Origin: Cercis canadensis
Taxonomy: Eukaryota; Streptophyta; Magnoliopsida; Fabales; Fabaceae
Length of the DNA stretch: 64,000 nt
Assembly: GCA_003255065.1 (NCBI GenBank)
Contig: QAOA01003028.1
Coordinates: 215,056 to 279,055, forward strand
Reading direction: 5' to 3'
A program made the position numbers and the translations under genes. Below the pieces are notes generated by a model. The model was not told where the DNA came from. It saw only the letters and a program-made list of their open reading frames with translations, and made no database searches. This document shows positions 36,555 through 46,010 of this stretch, one piece after another (the stretch's first letter is position 1; each line of letters starts with the position of its first letter).

Positions 36555-36690
36555 GGACTTTCCTCCCTTTAAATTATTTCTTCAACATTTTCTATGTCTA
36601 GAATAGCTGGCAAAGGTCTAGGGCCGATCCCCATGATCTCCTCTGTGTTTCCATTTGAGATAATTTAGTAAATGAAAATCCAAATAGTAT
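36555..36690 (-). pseudogene. VIM/ORTH pseudogene, C-terminal exon, upstream part
   Basis: On the minus strand DHGDRP is followed, after a one-base frame change, by RPLPAILDIENVEEII, a TAA, and REESP. The family reads DEHGDRPRPLPNIPEL followed by ERKESPSWDFD. The coding text stops in SP at the border of the copia element. The target duplication GGACT (AGTCC on the minus strand) lies at 36555-36559. The upstream acceptor is unclear, so the right border is approximate. Confidence 0.8.
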
Positions 36691-36835
36691 AAGTGCATTA
36701 AGCATAGTAAATAACTCATACCTTGTCCAAGGGGCAAGTTTGTTTTCTCATCAAACAAACAAATACTAACAAATCTTGAAACCCTAATTAGGAAAAATTA
36801 TCAAATACATTACATGAAGCCAAAAGCTAGCTCAC

Positions 36836-36936
36836 CTGCAATCCCATAGTTTTGCCAGCACATTTCAACTCTACAAATTACATCATCTCACAATCCTTTT
36901 GTAGGAGAATATGTTGAACATTTCTCTTTATGAGAT
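36836..36936 (-). pseudogene. VIM/ORTH pseudogene, SRA exon 3
   Basis: On the minus strand this reads SHKEKCSTYSPTKGL, a stop (TGA), then DDVICRVEMCWQNYGIAG, matching the family text SHKEKRS.YAP..GVRYDGVYRIEKCWRKVGIQG. The stop stands where the family has arginine, a CGA-to-TGA change typical of methylated CpG decay. A TAG acceptor precedes the exon and a good GTGAGC donor follows at 36835-36830. Confidence 0.82.
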
Positions 36937-37732
36937 CTACTTGGTGAAATTTAAGGAGAAAAGGGTTAAGCATAAACCTTATAGAGTATGAGTTTACTAT
37001 CAAATTACAGTTTACTTAAGTCATTTTTGTAAACTTAATTAACACATCCATATAATAAAAAAAGGTAAAAATGTAGTAGGATTCAATAGGTCACCAAGTT
37101 CACCAGTTCATAAATATTTATGATATGAACTCAAATGATCAATTTTGCAAAAATCTGGACCATTTTATCATTACAAGGATAATAGCCGTATGAAGAGTAG
37201 CAATTATTGAAATATTATCTTATTGAAAGCTAATTACTTATATATTGTTCCTTAAAGAGTGTGCCAATGGGAAAAAAAAAAACAAATAATTTACCAGGAA
37301 GCTAATTAGTGATAAATGCACCCAACTCTCTTTAAGCCACAATATATAAGTAATGACTAATAAATAAGTGCCATATAATTTTTTGTGAGTAAATGAGAAG
37401 CTAAACACAACCTTGATCAAGCAAGAAAGAAACAAGGTCTACCAACCATGTGATACAGCTAAAACTGGTGAATTCTTAAAGTTATAAGTCAATATATTCC
37501 CCTCCCACTCCCATTAAAGTACTCTTTGACATGGTTTGAGAAAAATTTTCCATAGGGAATGTTTCTAGTAGCATCTAATTTAGCTACTACAAGCTACTAA
37601 CTTCTAAAATAGCTACTTCACATGTGATGTAGTCTAGGATATATTGATGAATTGAGTACATATAAGATAGTACTTTAATCACTTCAAAGAGAGTAGGACA
37701 AAAGGATTTATGTTTTGGTGATAAATTCTCTC

Positions 37733-37860
37733 CTCAGAACTCGTATTGGATAGCCCTTCAAACAACTTACTTGGAGTGGCTTGTTGTCCTTTTCGAACTT
37801 TTGGTCAAAAGAGTGTTTCTCATTCATTCACCTATTGCCTCTCAAATCCTTGCCACCATT
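37733..37860 (-). pseudogene. VIM/ORTH pseudogene, SRA exon 2
   Basis: On the minus strand this reads GGKDLRGNR, a stop (TGA), then HSFDQKFEKDNKPLQ and VSCLKGYPIRVLR. The family text is GGRDLSGNKR..., SFDQKFEK..., LSCLKGYPVRVVR. The exon ends at CTGAG and the next exon starts with ATCTCATAAAG, which restores the expected R-SHKEK junction. The bases after CTGAG are GAGAGA, so the donor GT has become GA. The acceptor at the upstream edge also lacks a clear AG (TGCAA where TGCAG is expected). Confidence 0.82.
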
Positions 37861-38235
37861 GCAGCAAGTGACAAGTTAAAAAGTTGAATAACTGTGCAAA
37901 TCCTAATAGAAAATAGTCAAATATGAATCAAAAGTTAGAAATAAGAGCCAAACTTAAGTAACCAACAATGGAACATCTGGGAAAGGTGTAAGGTAAGGAA
38001 ACAGAACTATGCAAGACTAGACTAAGATTCTTATTGTCGTTAACTTTTGACTATGGTAAATGAGGAGAAAGCAATTGTAGCCATGCATTAGCAAGCTAAG
38101 AGCAATACTGCACCATCATCAACCAAGGCCAATGGAGACATAGTAAACTAGAAAAAGTTAAAGGCAAATAGATCAAATACAAACAGTAAAACCTGGCTGA
38201 AAATACTATTAAAAATTCAAGAATCTTTTACAAAC

Positions 38236-38528
38236 CTTCCTGTATAGACTATAGAGGAACCATTCTCCATGATCCTCGTCATCGACATAACCTCCAGAAA
38301 GCACAACTGATTGTGCACCTTGTTTTGATTTACCCGTAATCCCACTAACATGTGGAAAATGTACACCCGACTGCCTACATTCTAATCTGTCCTCCCAGAA
38401 TTCATTAACAAGCACACCCTGATTCCGCACTAGATCATTCTCAGGTGGAATTGGACAAAAATGATCCCCTGGCACGGTGACAAATATTTTTCTACTTCCA
38501 GCATTCACTTCCCTTTCTTTTTTGCCCT
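38236..38528 (-). pseudogene. VIM/ORTH pseudogene, SRA exon 1 (of those visible)
   Basis: The frame reads KIFVTVPGDHFCPIPPEND, then WEDRLECRQSGVHFPHV and GGYVDDEDHGEWFLY, which is the start and core of the plant SRA (SET and RING associated) domain. The usual family text is ECRQWGAHFPHVAGIAGQS; here W-to-S, A-to-V and Q-to-K changes lie in or near the DNA-binding core. An acceptor AG sits before 38528 and a possible donor GTTTGT follows 38236. The last codons after FLY do not match the family and look like a small local duplication. This exon alone stays open. Confidence 0.88.
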
Positions 38529-39339
38529 CTTTGTGGCAAAGGCCATCCAACATCCAAAATATTATGAGAAGAATAAAATCAATGATATATGAACACTTTA
38601 TCTGTCATATTCTATTGGTTTATATGTTATAAAATTACTTTTTAAGTAATCTATCAGTGATCACAGGCAAAAAAAAAAAATAAAAAGATTATTTCATGAG
38701 GAAAGATTGAATTACCCTTCAAAAATAGGAAAAACAATGGCTTTCAACTAGAACTCCCTCTTCTAAGGCTAAAAACTTATTTAGTTTGAAGGAAAATGGG
38801 ACAAGAATGAGTGCTTAAATTATAGGTAGATGGATTTATAAGATCAAATGGGTAAATAATCTAGGATTTTGAATGGAAGAACTAGTTTTACTTCACGAGG
38901 AAAGAGGGGACCAACAGACGAGGAAAGGTGTGAGAAATGATTAACTAAATGAACAATGAATTATTTCTAGGTCTTTCTAGGTCAATTGCAGCCTGCATTA
39001 ACTGACTAGGACTATCTACAAACTCAAATAGTAAGTGATTTCAAGGTACTAGTCCCCAAACAAGCACCAAACAAATCCAACATCCCAAAAGAGGTTACAA
39101 AGGATATAATGAAAGGTTTGAAACAATTTTGTTTAATTTCCAGAAGATCTAAGGACTAAAGAACACTCAAGCTCAACTTAAGGACAGTTAAACCTTAAAT
39201 CATACCATAGGTATTACATAGCTTAATCTAATAGGATTAATTAGAGTTAACCTTCAAGAATCTTAATTTCAGTTCTCCATTAGGAAACTATGTAGGCCCC
39301 ACAACTCTTTAGTCCAATTTTGATGATAACAAATGACCC
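38529..39339. other. Non-coding sequence upstream of the visible VIM/ORTH exons
   Basis: On the minus strand this is probably an intron of the VIM/ORTH pseudogene. I searched both strands for the PHD and RING parts of the family and saw none. A-rich runs at 38669-38680; otherwise nothing recognisable. Confidence 0.45.
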
Positions 39340-39477
39340 TGCTTTGACTAACCTTGTGCTTTGTCTTTAAGTTTTTATTCTGATAAATTGTGTGGAATTT
39401 TAAATTATTGGAATGTTCAATTTTTAGGGAAGACTCTACCTAATTTTTGGTTAATTTTTTATAGATTTATGAAAATT

Positions 39478-39775
39478 TTAGGGGTTTAGGGATAGGGATA
39501 GGAATTAAGATTTAGGGTTTAGGTTTAGGTTAGGGGTTTCAAGAAAAAAAGGGTTTTAGGATTTAAGATTTAAGGTTTAGGGGTTTTAATTTTAGGGTTT
39601 AGAGTTTAGGATTTAGGGATAGAGATTAGGATTTAGGGTTTGAGATTGGGTTTAGGATTTAGGGTTCTTTAATTTTGGGGTTTGAGGTTTAGGGGTTTTA
39701 GGATTTAGGGTTTAAGAGTTAGGGATTAAGGGTTTTAGGTTTAGGGCTTAATTAGGGTTTTAGGGTTTATGTTTG
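39478..39775 (+). repeat. Degenerate TTTAGGG-type tract in CACTA A
   Basis: About 300 bases built from TTTAGGG, GGTTTAGG and variants, resembling the plant telomere heptamer but irregular. The complementary CCCTAAA-type tract occupies the matching place in element B, so the tract belongs to the element. Confidence 0.85.
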
Positions 39776-39842
39776 ACTTTAAGAATTACTGGTTTTATTG
39801 TTCTAACATTTTCATTGGTTTTATTTAAATTGTATGATAGAT

Positions 39843-41350
39843 ATCAGACCACCTGAGACGGTCATCTCCCATAATTGGGCTGCCATCTAGGAGGGACAAA
39901 GGCGTGGCTCCTACTCGGTATTCTCAGACCGAGCCGGCCTTGTCTATGTTTATGCCCACCCTGGGGTTCACATGCACCCCATCGCCCATTGCGACAGGTG
40001 ATGGGTGCTTAGGAGTTGCAACCCCAAGCTCGGCATCATTAGCCGTAGCGGGGTTGTCTAATGCGAGTCCTTCCATTTCAGACTCTCCACGACCAGGCTC
40101 TCGACTGTCAGATGGTTGGCTGGTTATTATGCCACACGGGAGGCAGGAATAAGTTTTTGTCTAATATTTGTTATTTGAATTTTTTTATTACTTTATTTCT
40201 ATTACTTAAGAATTAACTATGCTTTTTTTTTTTTTTTTTAGCTTTTACCCTTCCAAGGAGTTGTGAACGTTTTCGGCTATCTATAAGTCGAAGCACAAGC
40301 AACATTGGCCGAACTTTACCTCAGTTTCTGATGAGGTGAAAGAACTCTGGTGGACAGAGTTTAAGGTAAGAAATAATTTATTTAATTTTATTTACTTTAA
40401 TTTTGATATACATGTTTACTAAATTTGATATTCTATTTTCTATTGCAGAGGATATGTGTCTGGGAGCCCAATACGAGAGCCAGATTCATAAGGTCTGGCT
40501 CTCTAAGTGCTCAGACAACATTCATGCCTCTTTTCGAGACATCAAGATCAGGAAGAGCAATGGCGATTGGTTATCTGAGCAAGTACTTGAGGCCCTTAGA
40601 GCATTATGGGCCTCTTAGGAGTATATAGCCATCTCTAAGAGGAATAAGAAGAACCGTTCCTTAGATCAAGGATAGACATTCCACAGAGGTGGCTCTATCA
40701 CCGTCTTCGAGCACAAATGGAGGCTGGTAAGTTTTCTATTTAATAACATAATATTTTTACTAATAGAGTCAATTTATGTTTACTAACACTTTTTTTTTTT
40801 TTGTAGACGAAGGAGTTGGGCAGAGAGCCCAATGCTCCGGAGGTTTTTCGTCACCTCCAGCATAGCTCAACTATGGGTTCGGTACATCAAAAGGCGGAGT
40901 CTACCTATGTAAGTATTAAATTGTTCTTAACACCTTATGTAAGTAATTACATGTATTAATTCTAATATTGTTATCTATGCAAACTAAATTTGAGAGACGT
41001 CAATCCGAGAGCTAGGTCGAGTCCTCTTATTTTTCTGTTGATGACACCAGGATATGGCTCGATGTTGTTGGTGGAAAGAATAAGAAGGGCCGGGTTTATA
41101 GTTTGGGCTCCAAGGCTGGCTTTTTGAACTCCGCCTTTGCACAGCCTACCTAACCCTCTTAGTAGCCGGATGCGGCCTTGTCTGAGGTCCTATCCCAGAT
41201 GGCGAGCTTGCAACACGAGATGGCTCACCTCTGCCCAATGGCCAACGTATTGGATCCGAGTGAATTTAACCTTAGGCGCTCGCCTCTATACTAGGATAGT
41301 TACACTAGCAGCATCTAGGATCTGGTTCGGCCCCGCAGCCTATCGCTGAG
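39843..41350 (+). pseudogene. Ptta/En-Spm transposase-family gene (Transposase_24-like), CACTA A
   Basis: The first exon runs from about 39843 to 40150 (SRRDKGVAPTRYSQTEPALS, proline- and serine-rich). The second follows a T-run acceptor at 40240 and reads KHKQHWPNFTSVSDEVKELW, ending at a GTAAGA donor at 40365. The third starts after TATTGCAG near 40448 with RICVWEP, then in another frame SDNIHASFRDIKIRKSNGDW and LEALRALWAS. Later exons hold GGSITVFEHKW and ELGREPNAPEVF. This is the pattern of the Ptta/En-Spm family, an accessory DNA-binding type of protein found in CACTA elements. Several stops and at least one frame change in exon 3 (EPNTRA against EPQYES) show it is dead. Confidence 0.75.
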
Positions 41351-41810
41351 GATGACACTTAAGAGGAGGACTAGTGCTACTGATTGTGATCCTACTATAT
41401 TTTTTTAATAATAAAATTTAGTTATATTTTATTTATTTTTGTTTATTAATTTAATTACATGTTTAGAAAAAAAATATTGTTATTTTAGGAAAAAAATCCA
41501 TAAATAAAAAAATAAAAAAATTATTTAGAAAGGTTTTTCTCACGAAAATCTATCAGTGAGAAATTTCTCACCGCCTTTGTCCGTGAGAAAATCCACGACT
41601 TTTGCGTGAGATTTTCTCATGCGTAACAAATATTTGTTTGTGAGGAATTTATCAAGGACCAAATTGTCTGTGAGAAAATACTTTTGTCACGCCAGTTTTT
41701 CTCTCACCCGTAAGTCCATGAGAAAGTCCGTGAGAACACTGTTTCTCACAGACTTTTCCACCATTTCTCACGGATTTGTTCTGTGAGAAAACTGCAATTT
41801 TCTTGTAGTG

Positions 41811-43671
41811 AGCTTTGTGAGGAAGTTTCCTATGCAAACTGAGGAAATTTCCTAATAGAGGTACCATTGAGGAGATTCACATTGTAAGGAATAAAGTAAG
41901 AATTTTTTATCTCTAAAAATTAAAAGTGATAATACAAGTGGGATTTCCTTCCATGTTGCAGTTGACAATTGTCCTGGCAAGGGGTGGTTACTCAAGATCT
42001 TCACGTGGGAGTTTTTGCCTTTTAAGAGTAAAAAGAAAAAAAGTTTTAGTACAGTAAGACAAAAGGGAGAGAGAATCCAAAAGAGAAAGAAAAATGCTTC
42101 TTCTTTGAATATTTTATACTTCATTTTCTCTCCTTCTTCCTCAAGTATGATAACGGTAAATTTCTTATTTGTTGAGAGAGTGCTTTTCATGGGGATTGAT
42201 TTATGATAAAAAGGGTCTTGTATTTAGATTTCTAGGGAGAAATATTGGTGAGTGACTTCTTGTATTGTGTTGGAAGGGATAAGTTCTTGGTAAGCTTAGA
42301 AAAAACCATGGATATAATAAAGCTTGGAGAAGCTTGGACAACTAAACTTGGATTTTAGTGGAACCTCAAGAAATTGAGAGAAATGGATGTAGATAATATT
42401 GCGGAACCATTATAAAATCTTGTGTCAAATTTCTTCTCCCTATCCTATTTAATTCTAAGCTTATTTGCTTCTATGAGATCTTCATATGTTTATGTTGCTA
42501 AATCATGATATTCTGAAGTGTTCATGTTTTGGTTTTCTAAGTGTTAATCAGTTCTCATATTATGTTTCTTTTATATTTTTATCAGAGAACTAGTTCTTAT
42601 ATTGAACTGACTTAAAAGTTTTTAAACTTCTATTCACACCCCCTACCCCCCCCTGCGGAGTATTTCCTGTAACCTTTAGACTAGAGATTAAAGAGAGCTC
42701 AAGGTAAATTGTTGACTCCATTGATCCATTTCTATGTATATATTGAATTTCCCTTCTTTCACTATTTTTTTTTCCTGAAAGAATCATCTTGTATATAACA
42801 TATAGAAAAATTGTCCTCTTTTTGTTTCAAATCCCTCTTCAAAACTTCTCTACCAGATATTGGTGCTTCATCATCACAATGACCATCTAGGCTAGATATT
42901 TTTATTCTTTTAGCCCATCTTTTCTTAAATGGTAGTACTTTTGCTTTTGTATATAACATATATTCATTTTGTTTGTCTTGGCTGTCGGAAGTGTAATACT
43001 TCCTTTTCTTGTTTGTCAATGTTTGTAAACCCCGAAAATTGTAGTAGTAACTCTATTAGCAAATGTTAAATATTTATGATAAAACAACAGAATTCTTAAA
43101 AAAAATTTTCTGAAGTATATAAAGTCACTTCTTTAGTTCTTTAGGACTTTCGATTTTCCACCATAGTTTGGATAAATACATATTTCTCATTTTTAGGAAT
43201 TTCTACTAGTGATGGAGACATAAAATTATAATCTTTGTGATAATAGTACAACAGTCAAATAATATATCACTGTATATAGAGATGTTGGCTAAATTGTGAA
43301 AACTAAAAAATTACGAAAAAGAATTAGTAATGTTATAGTGTACATTACATATAGACTAAAAAAAAATGTAAGGATCAATATTAAGTTTTATCTTTGTTCA
43401 CCTAGTGCTTTCAACCGATTTGGTATTTTCCAAAAGCACTGCCCTTTTGCAGAAGCCTCTGTTTCTAAGAAGCAATTCAATAGGAAAACTTTTATTGCTT
43501 TTAGATGGGTCTTTGGTTTTGATAGATTATGCTCTCTCCCAATCAACAACAAAGTTGAGCTTTTTAAAGGGGATTTTTGTAGTTACATGGGGATTTAATC
43601 ATGTCTATTTTCTTTTGTCTTTTGCTCTTGAGGGTAGGTTAAGTGTGGGATTAAGTTTGAATTCAAATTAA
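41811..43671. other. Sequence between CACTA A and B; possible copia LTR relic
   Basis: No clear gene. From about 42200 to 42690 the plus strand has the style of a plant copia U5 region (GGAACCTCAAGAAATTGAGAG, GCGGAACCATTATAAAATCTTGTGT, then CTATTCACACCCCCTACCCCCCCC), but no partner LTR or coding sequence is present. A basic minus-strand frame at 43019-42762 (KKRKYYTSDSQDKQNEY...) and two plus frames at 43296-43671 match nothing I know. Confidence 0.35.
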
Positions 43672-44109
43672 AAGCACTACAAGAAAATTGCCGTTATCTC
43701 ACGGAACAAATCCGTGAGAAGTGGTGGAAAAGTTTGTGAGAAACAGTGTTCTCACGGACTTATGGGTAAGAGAAAAATAAGTGTGATAAAATTATTTTCT
43801 CATGGACAAATTGATCTGTGAGAAATTTTTCACGGAGTTTCTCATGGATAAATATTTGTTACACATGAGAATATCTCACGTGAAAGTCGTAAATTTTCTC
43901 ACGGATGGTTCTTTGTGAGAAAATCCGTGAGAAAAACCTTTCTAAATAATTTTTTTTATTTTTTATTTGTGGATTTCTTTTCTAAAATAACAATTTATTT
44001 TTTCTAAACATTTAATCAAATTAATAAACAAAATTAAATGAAATATAACTAAATTTTATTAATACAAAAATGTTAAACAATAATAAAAAAAAATACAACA
44101 AAAGTAAGT

Positions 44110-45682
44110 TGAACACTAGTCTTCCTCATCTGTCCTGAAGTTGTCAACTGTGTCATCCTTAGCGACGGGCTGCGGGGCCGAACTTGATCCTGGATGCTAC
44201 TACTGATGGTGTAACTGTCTTAGTATATAGGCGAGCGCCTTGGGTGAAATGTCGTTCACATCCAGTGCGTCAACCACTGGGCAAAGGTGAGCTATCTCTT
44301 GTTGCAAGCTCGCCATCTAGGATAGGACCTTAAACAAGGCCGGATTCGACTGCTGGAAGAGCTGGGTAGGCTACGCGGAGGTGGAGTCCAAAATGCCAGC
44401 CTCGGAACCCAAGCCGTAAACCTGGCCCTTCTTATTCTTTTTGCCTATGACATCGAGCCATAGCCCGGTGTCGTGGATAGAAGAAGAAAAGGACCCGGCC
44501 TGGCTTTAAAACCAACGTCTCTCAAACTCAATTTGCATAGATAACACCATTAGGTTAGTATTATAATTAATACATGTAATTACTCACATAAAGAGTTAAG
44601 AATAATTTAATACTTACATAAGTAGATTTGGCCTTTTGATGTACCCAGCCCTTAGTAGAGCTGTGTTGAAGGTGACGGAAAACCTCAAGAGCGTTGGGCT
44701 CTCCAACTCCTTCATCTACAAAAAAAAAAAAAAACTAATAGTAAATATAAATTGACATATAGCAAAAAAAAAAAATGTTATTAAATAAAAAACTTACTAG
44801 CCTCCGTTTGTGCTCGGAGACGGTGATAGAGTCTCCTCTGTGGAATGCATGCCCTTGATCTAATGAACAATTCTCTTGTTCCTCTTAGAGATGACCCTAT
44901 ACTCCTAAGAGGCCTATATTATTCTGAGGGCCTCAAGTACCGCATCACACAACTAGTCGCCATTGTTCTTCCCGATCTTGATGTCTCGGAAAGAGGCGCA
45001 AATGTTGTCTGAGCACTTAAAGAGCCAGACCTTATGAATTTGGCTCTTGTACTGGGGCTCCCAAACACATCTCCTCTGCAATAGAAAATAGAATGTCAAA
45101 TTTAATAAACATGTATACCAAATATGTTAGTAAATAAAATTAAATCAATTATTTCTTATCTTAAACTCTATCCACCAAAGTTCTTTCACCTCATCAGAAA
45201 CTGAGGTAAAGTCTGGCCAAGGTTGCTCGTACTTTGACTTGTAGACAGCCGAAAGTATGTTCACGAGCTCCTTGGAAGGGTAAAAACTAGAAGAAAAAAC
45301 ATAATTAATTGTTAAGTAATACAAATAAAGTAATAAAAAAATTCAAATTCAAATATTATAATTAACTTACTCCTTCATCTTGTGTGACATAATAATAGGC
45401 TGACCATCAGCTAGTGAGGAGCCCGGTCGTGGTCATAGAGAGTCTAAAATAGACAGACTAGCGTGAGCCGACCTTGCAGCCGCCAACAATGTGGAGCCTG
45501 GGGTCGCAGCTCCTGAGCACCCCCTCTGTCGCAGTGGGCGACGGGGTGCGTGCCAACCCCGGGGTCGTCATGAACATAGACAAGGCAAGCTCAGTCTGAG
45601 AAGGCCAAACAATAACCTTGCCTTTGCGCCTTCTGGATGGCAGCCCAACTGTGGGAGATGACTGTTTTGGGTGGTCTGACAT
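44110..45682 (-). pseudogene. Ptta/En-Spm transposase-family gene (Transposase_24-like), CACTA B
   Basis: The first exon reads MSDHPKQSSPTVGLPSRRRK and SQTELALSMFMTTPGLARTP (45682-45458), matching element A. On the minus strand, later exons hold RRCVWEPQYKSQIHKVWLFK, SDNICASFRDIKIGKNNGD, and sequence matching EVFRHLQHSSTKG near 44670. Exons are separated by short introns with T-runs, e.g. the A-runs at 44717-44733 and 44766-44776 on the plus strand. Its role in the family is as the second CACTA protein, probably binding the subterminal repeats; that is inference. Stops interrupt it. Confidence 0.72.
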
Positions 45683-45726
45683 CTGTCATACAATTTAAAT
45701 AAAACCAATGAAAATGTTAGAACAAT

Positions 45727-46010
45727 AAAAATAGTCAGACCTAAATTAAAATCCTAAACCCCAACCCTAACCCCTAAACACCAAACCTAAACCCCCAACT
45801 CCTAAACCCTATATCCTTAATCCCAAACCACTAAACCCTTAAAATACTAAGCCCTAAATTCTAAAAAACCAAGCTCTAAAACCCAAAACCTTAAAATCCT
45901 AAACCTAAACCCTTAAACCTCAAATCCTAACCCTAAATGTAACTGCTAAACCCTAACACTTAAACCTTAATCCCCTAATTGTCACCGTTAAACCCTAACC
46001 CTAAACCATA
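45727..46010 (-). repeat. Degenerate CCCTAAA-type tract in CACTA B
   Basis: About 280 bases of CCCTAAA, AACCCTAA and variants, the complement of the tract in element A and in the same place relative to the gene. Confidence 0.85.

Larger units (their letters stand above)
4309..38528 (-). pseudogene. VIM/ORTHRUS-type E3 ubiquitin ligase (SRA domain), pseudogene split by nested transposons
   Basis: VIM/ORTH proteins (UHRF1 relatives) bind hemimethylated DNA through an SRA domain and maintain CG methylation in the nucleus. Four consecutive exons read leftwards on the minus strand: 38528-38236, about 37860-37733, 36936-36836, and about 36690-36555 continued at 4329-4309. Together they give the SRA core and the PRPLP and SPSWDFD segments that follow it in the family. 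The PHD and both RING regions are not seen in the window. Damage: TGA in exon 2, TGA in exon 3, a one-base frameshift and TAA in exon 4, a donor reading GA instead of GT after exon 2, and a 32-kb copia/Athila nest inside exon 4. The gene is dead. Family assignment rests on remembered family motifs and was not searched. Confidence 0.85.
39340..41810 (+). mobile_element. CACTA (En/Spm) element A, left end missing
   Basis: Ends with TTTTCTTGTAGTG at 41798-41810, the right terminal repeat of a CACTA element, preceded by a block of TCTCACGGA / TCCGTGAGA words (41535-41790). The inside matches element B (minus strand): the GACTCTACC segment near 39430, a TTTAGGG-type tract and a Transposase_24-like gene. 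No CACTACAAGAAAA start is present on the left, so the left border is approximate and the copy is truncated there. No target duplication can be tested; the bases after the right end are AGC. Confidence 0.85.

Noticed and set aside
38209-38553. Stand-alone intact SRA protein gene
   Set aside because: It is a single open exon of a multi-exon gene whose next exons carry stops, a frameshift and an insertion.
39478-39775. True interstitial telomere
   Set aside because: The heptamers are irregular and the complementary tract recurs at the same place in a related CACTA element, so it belongs to the element.
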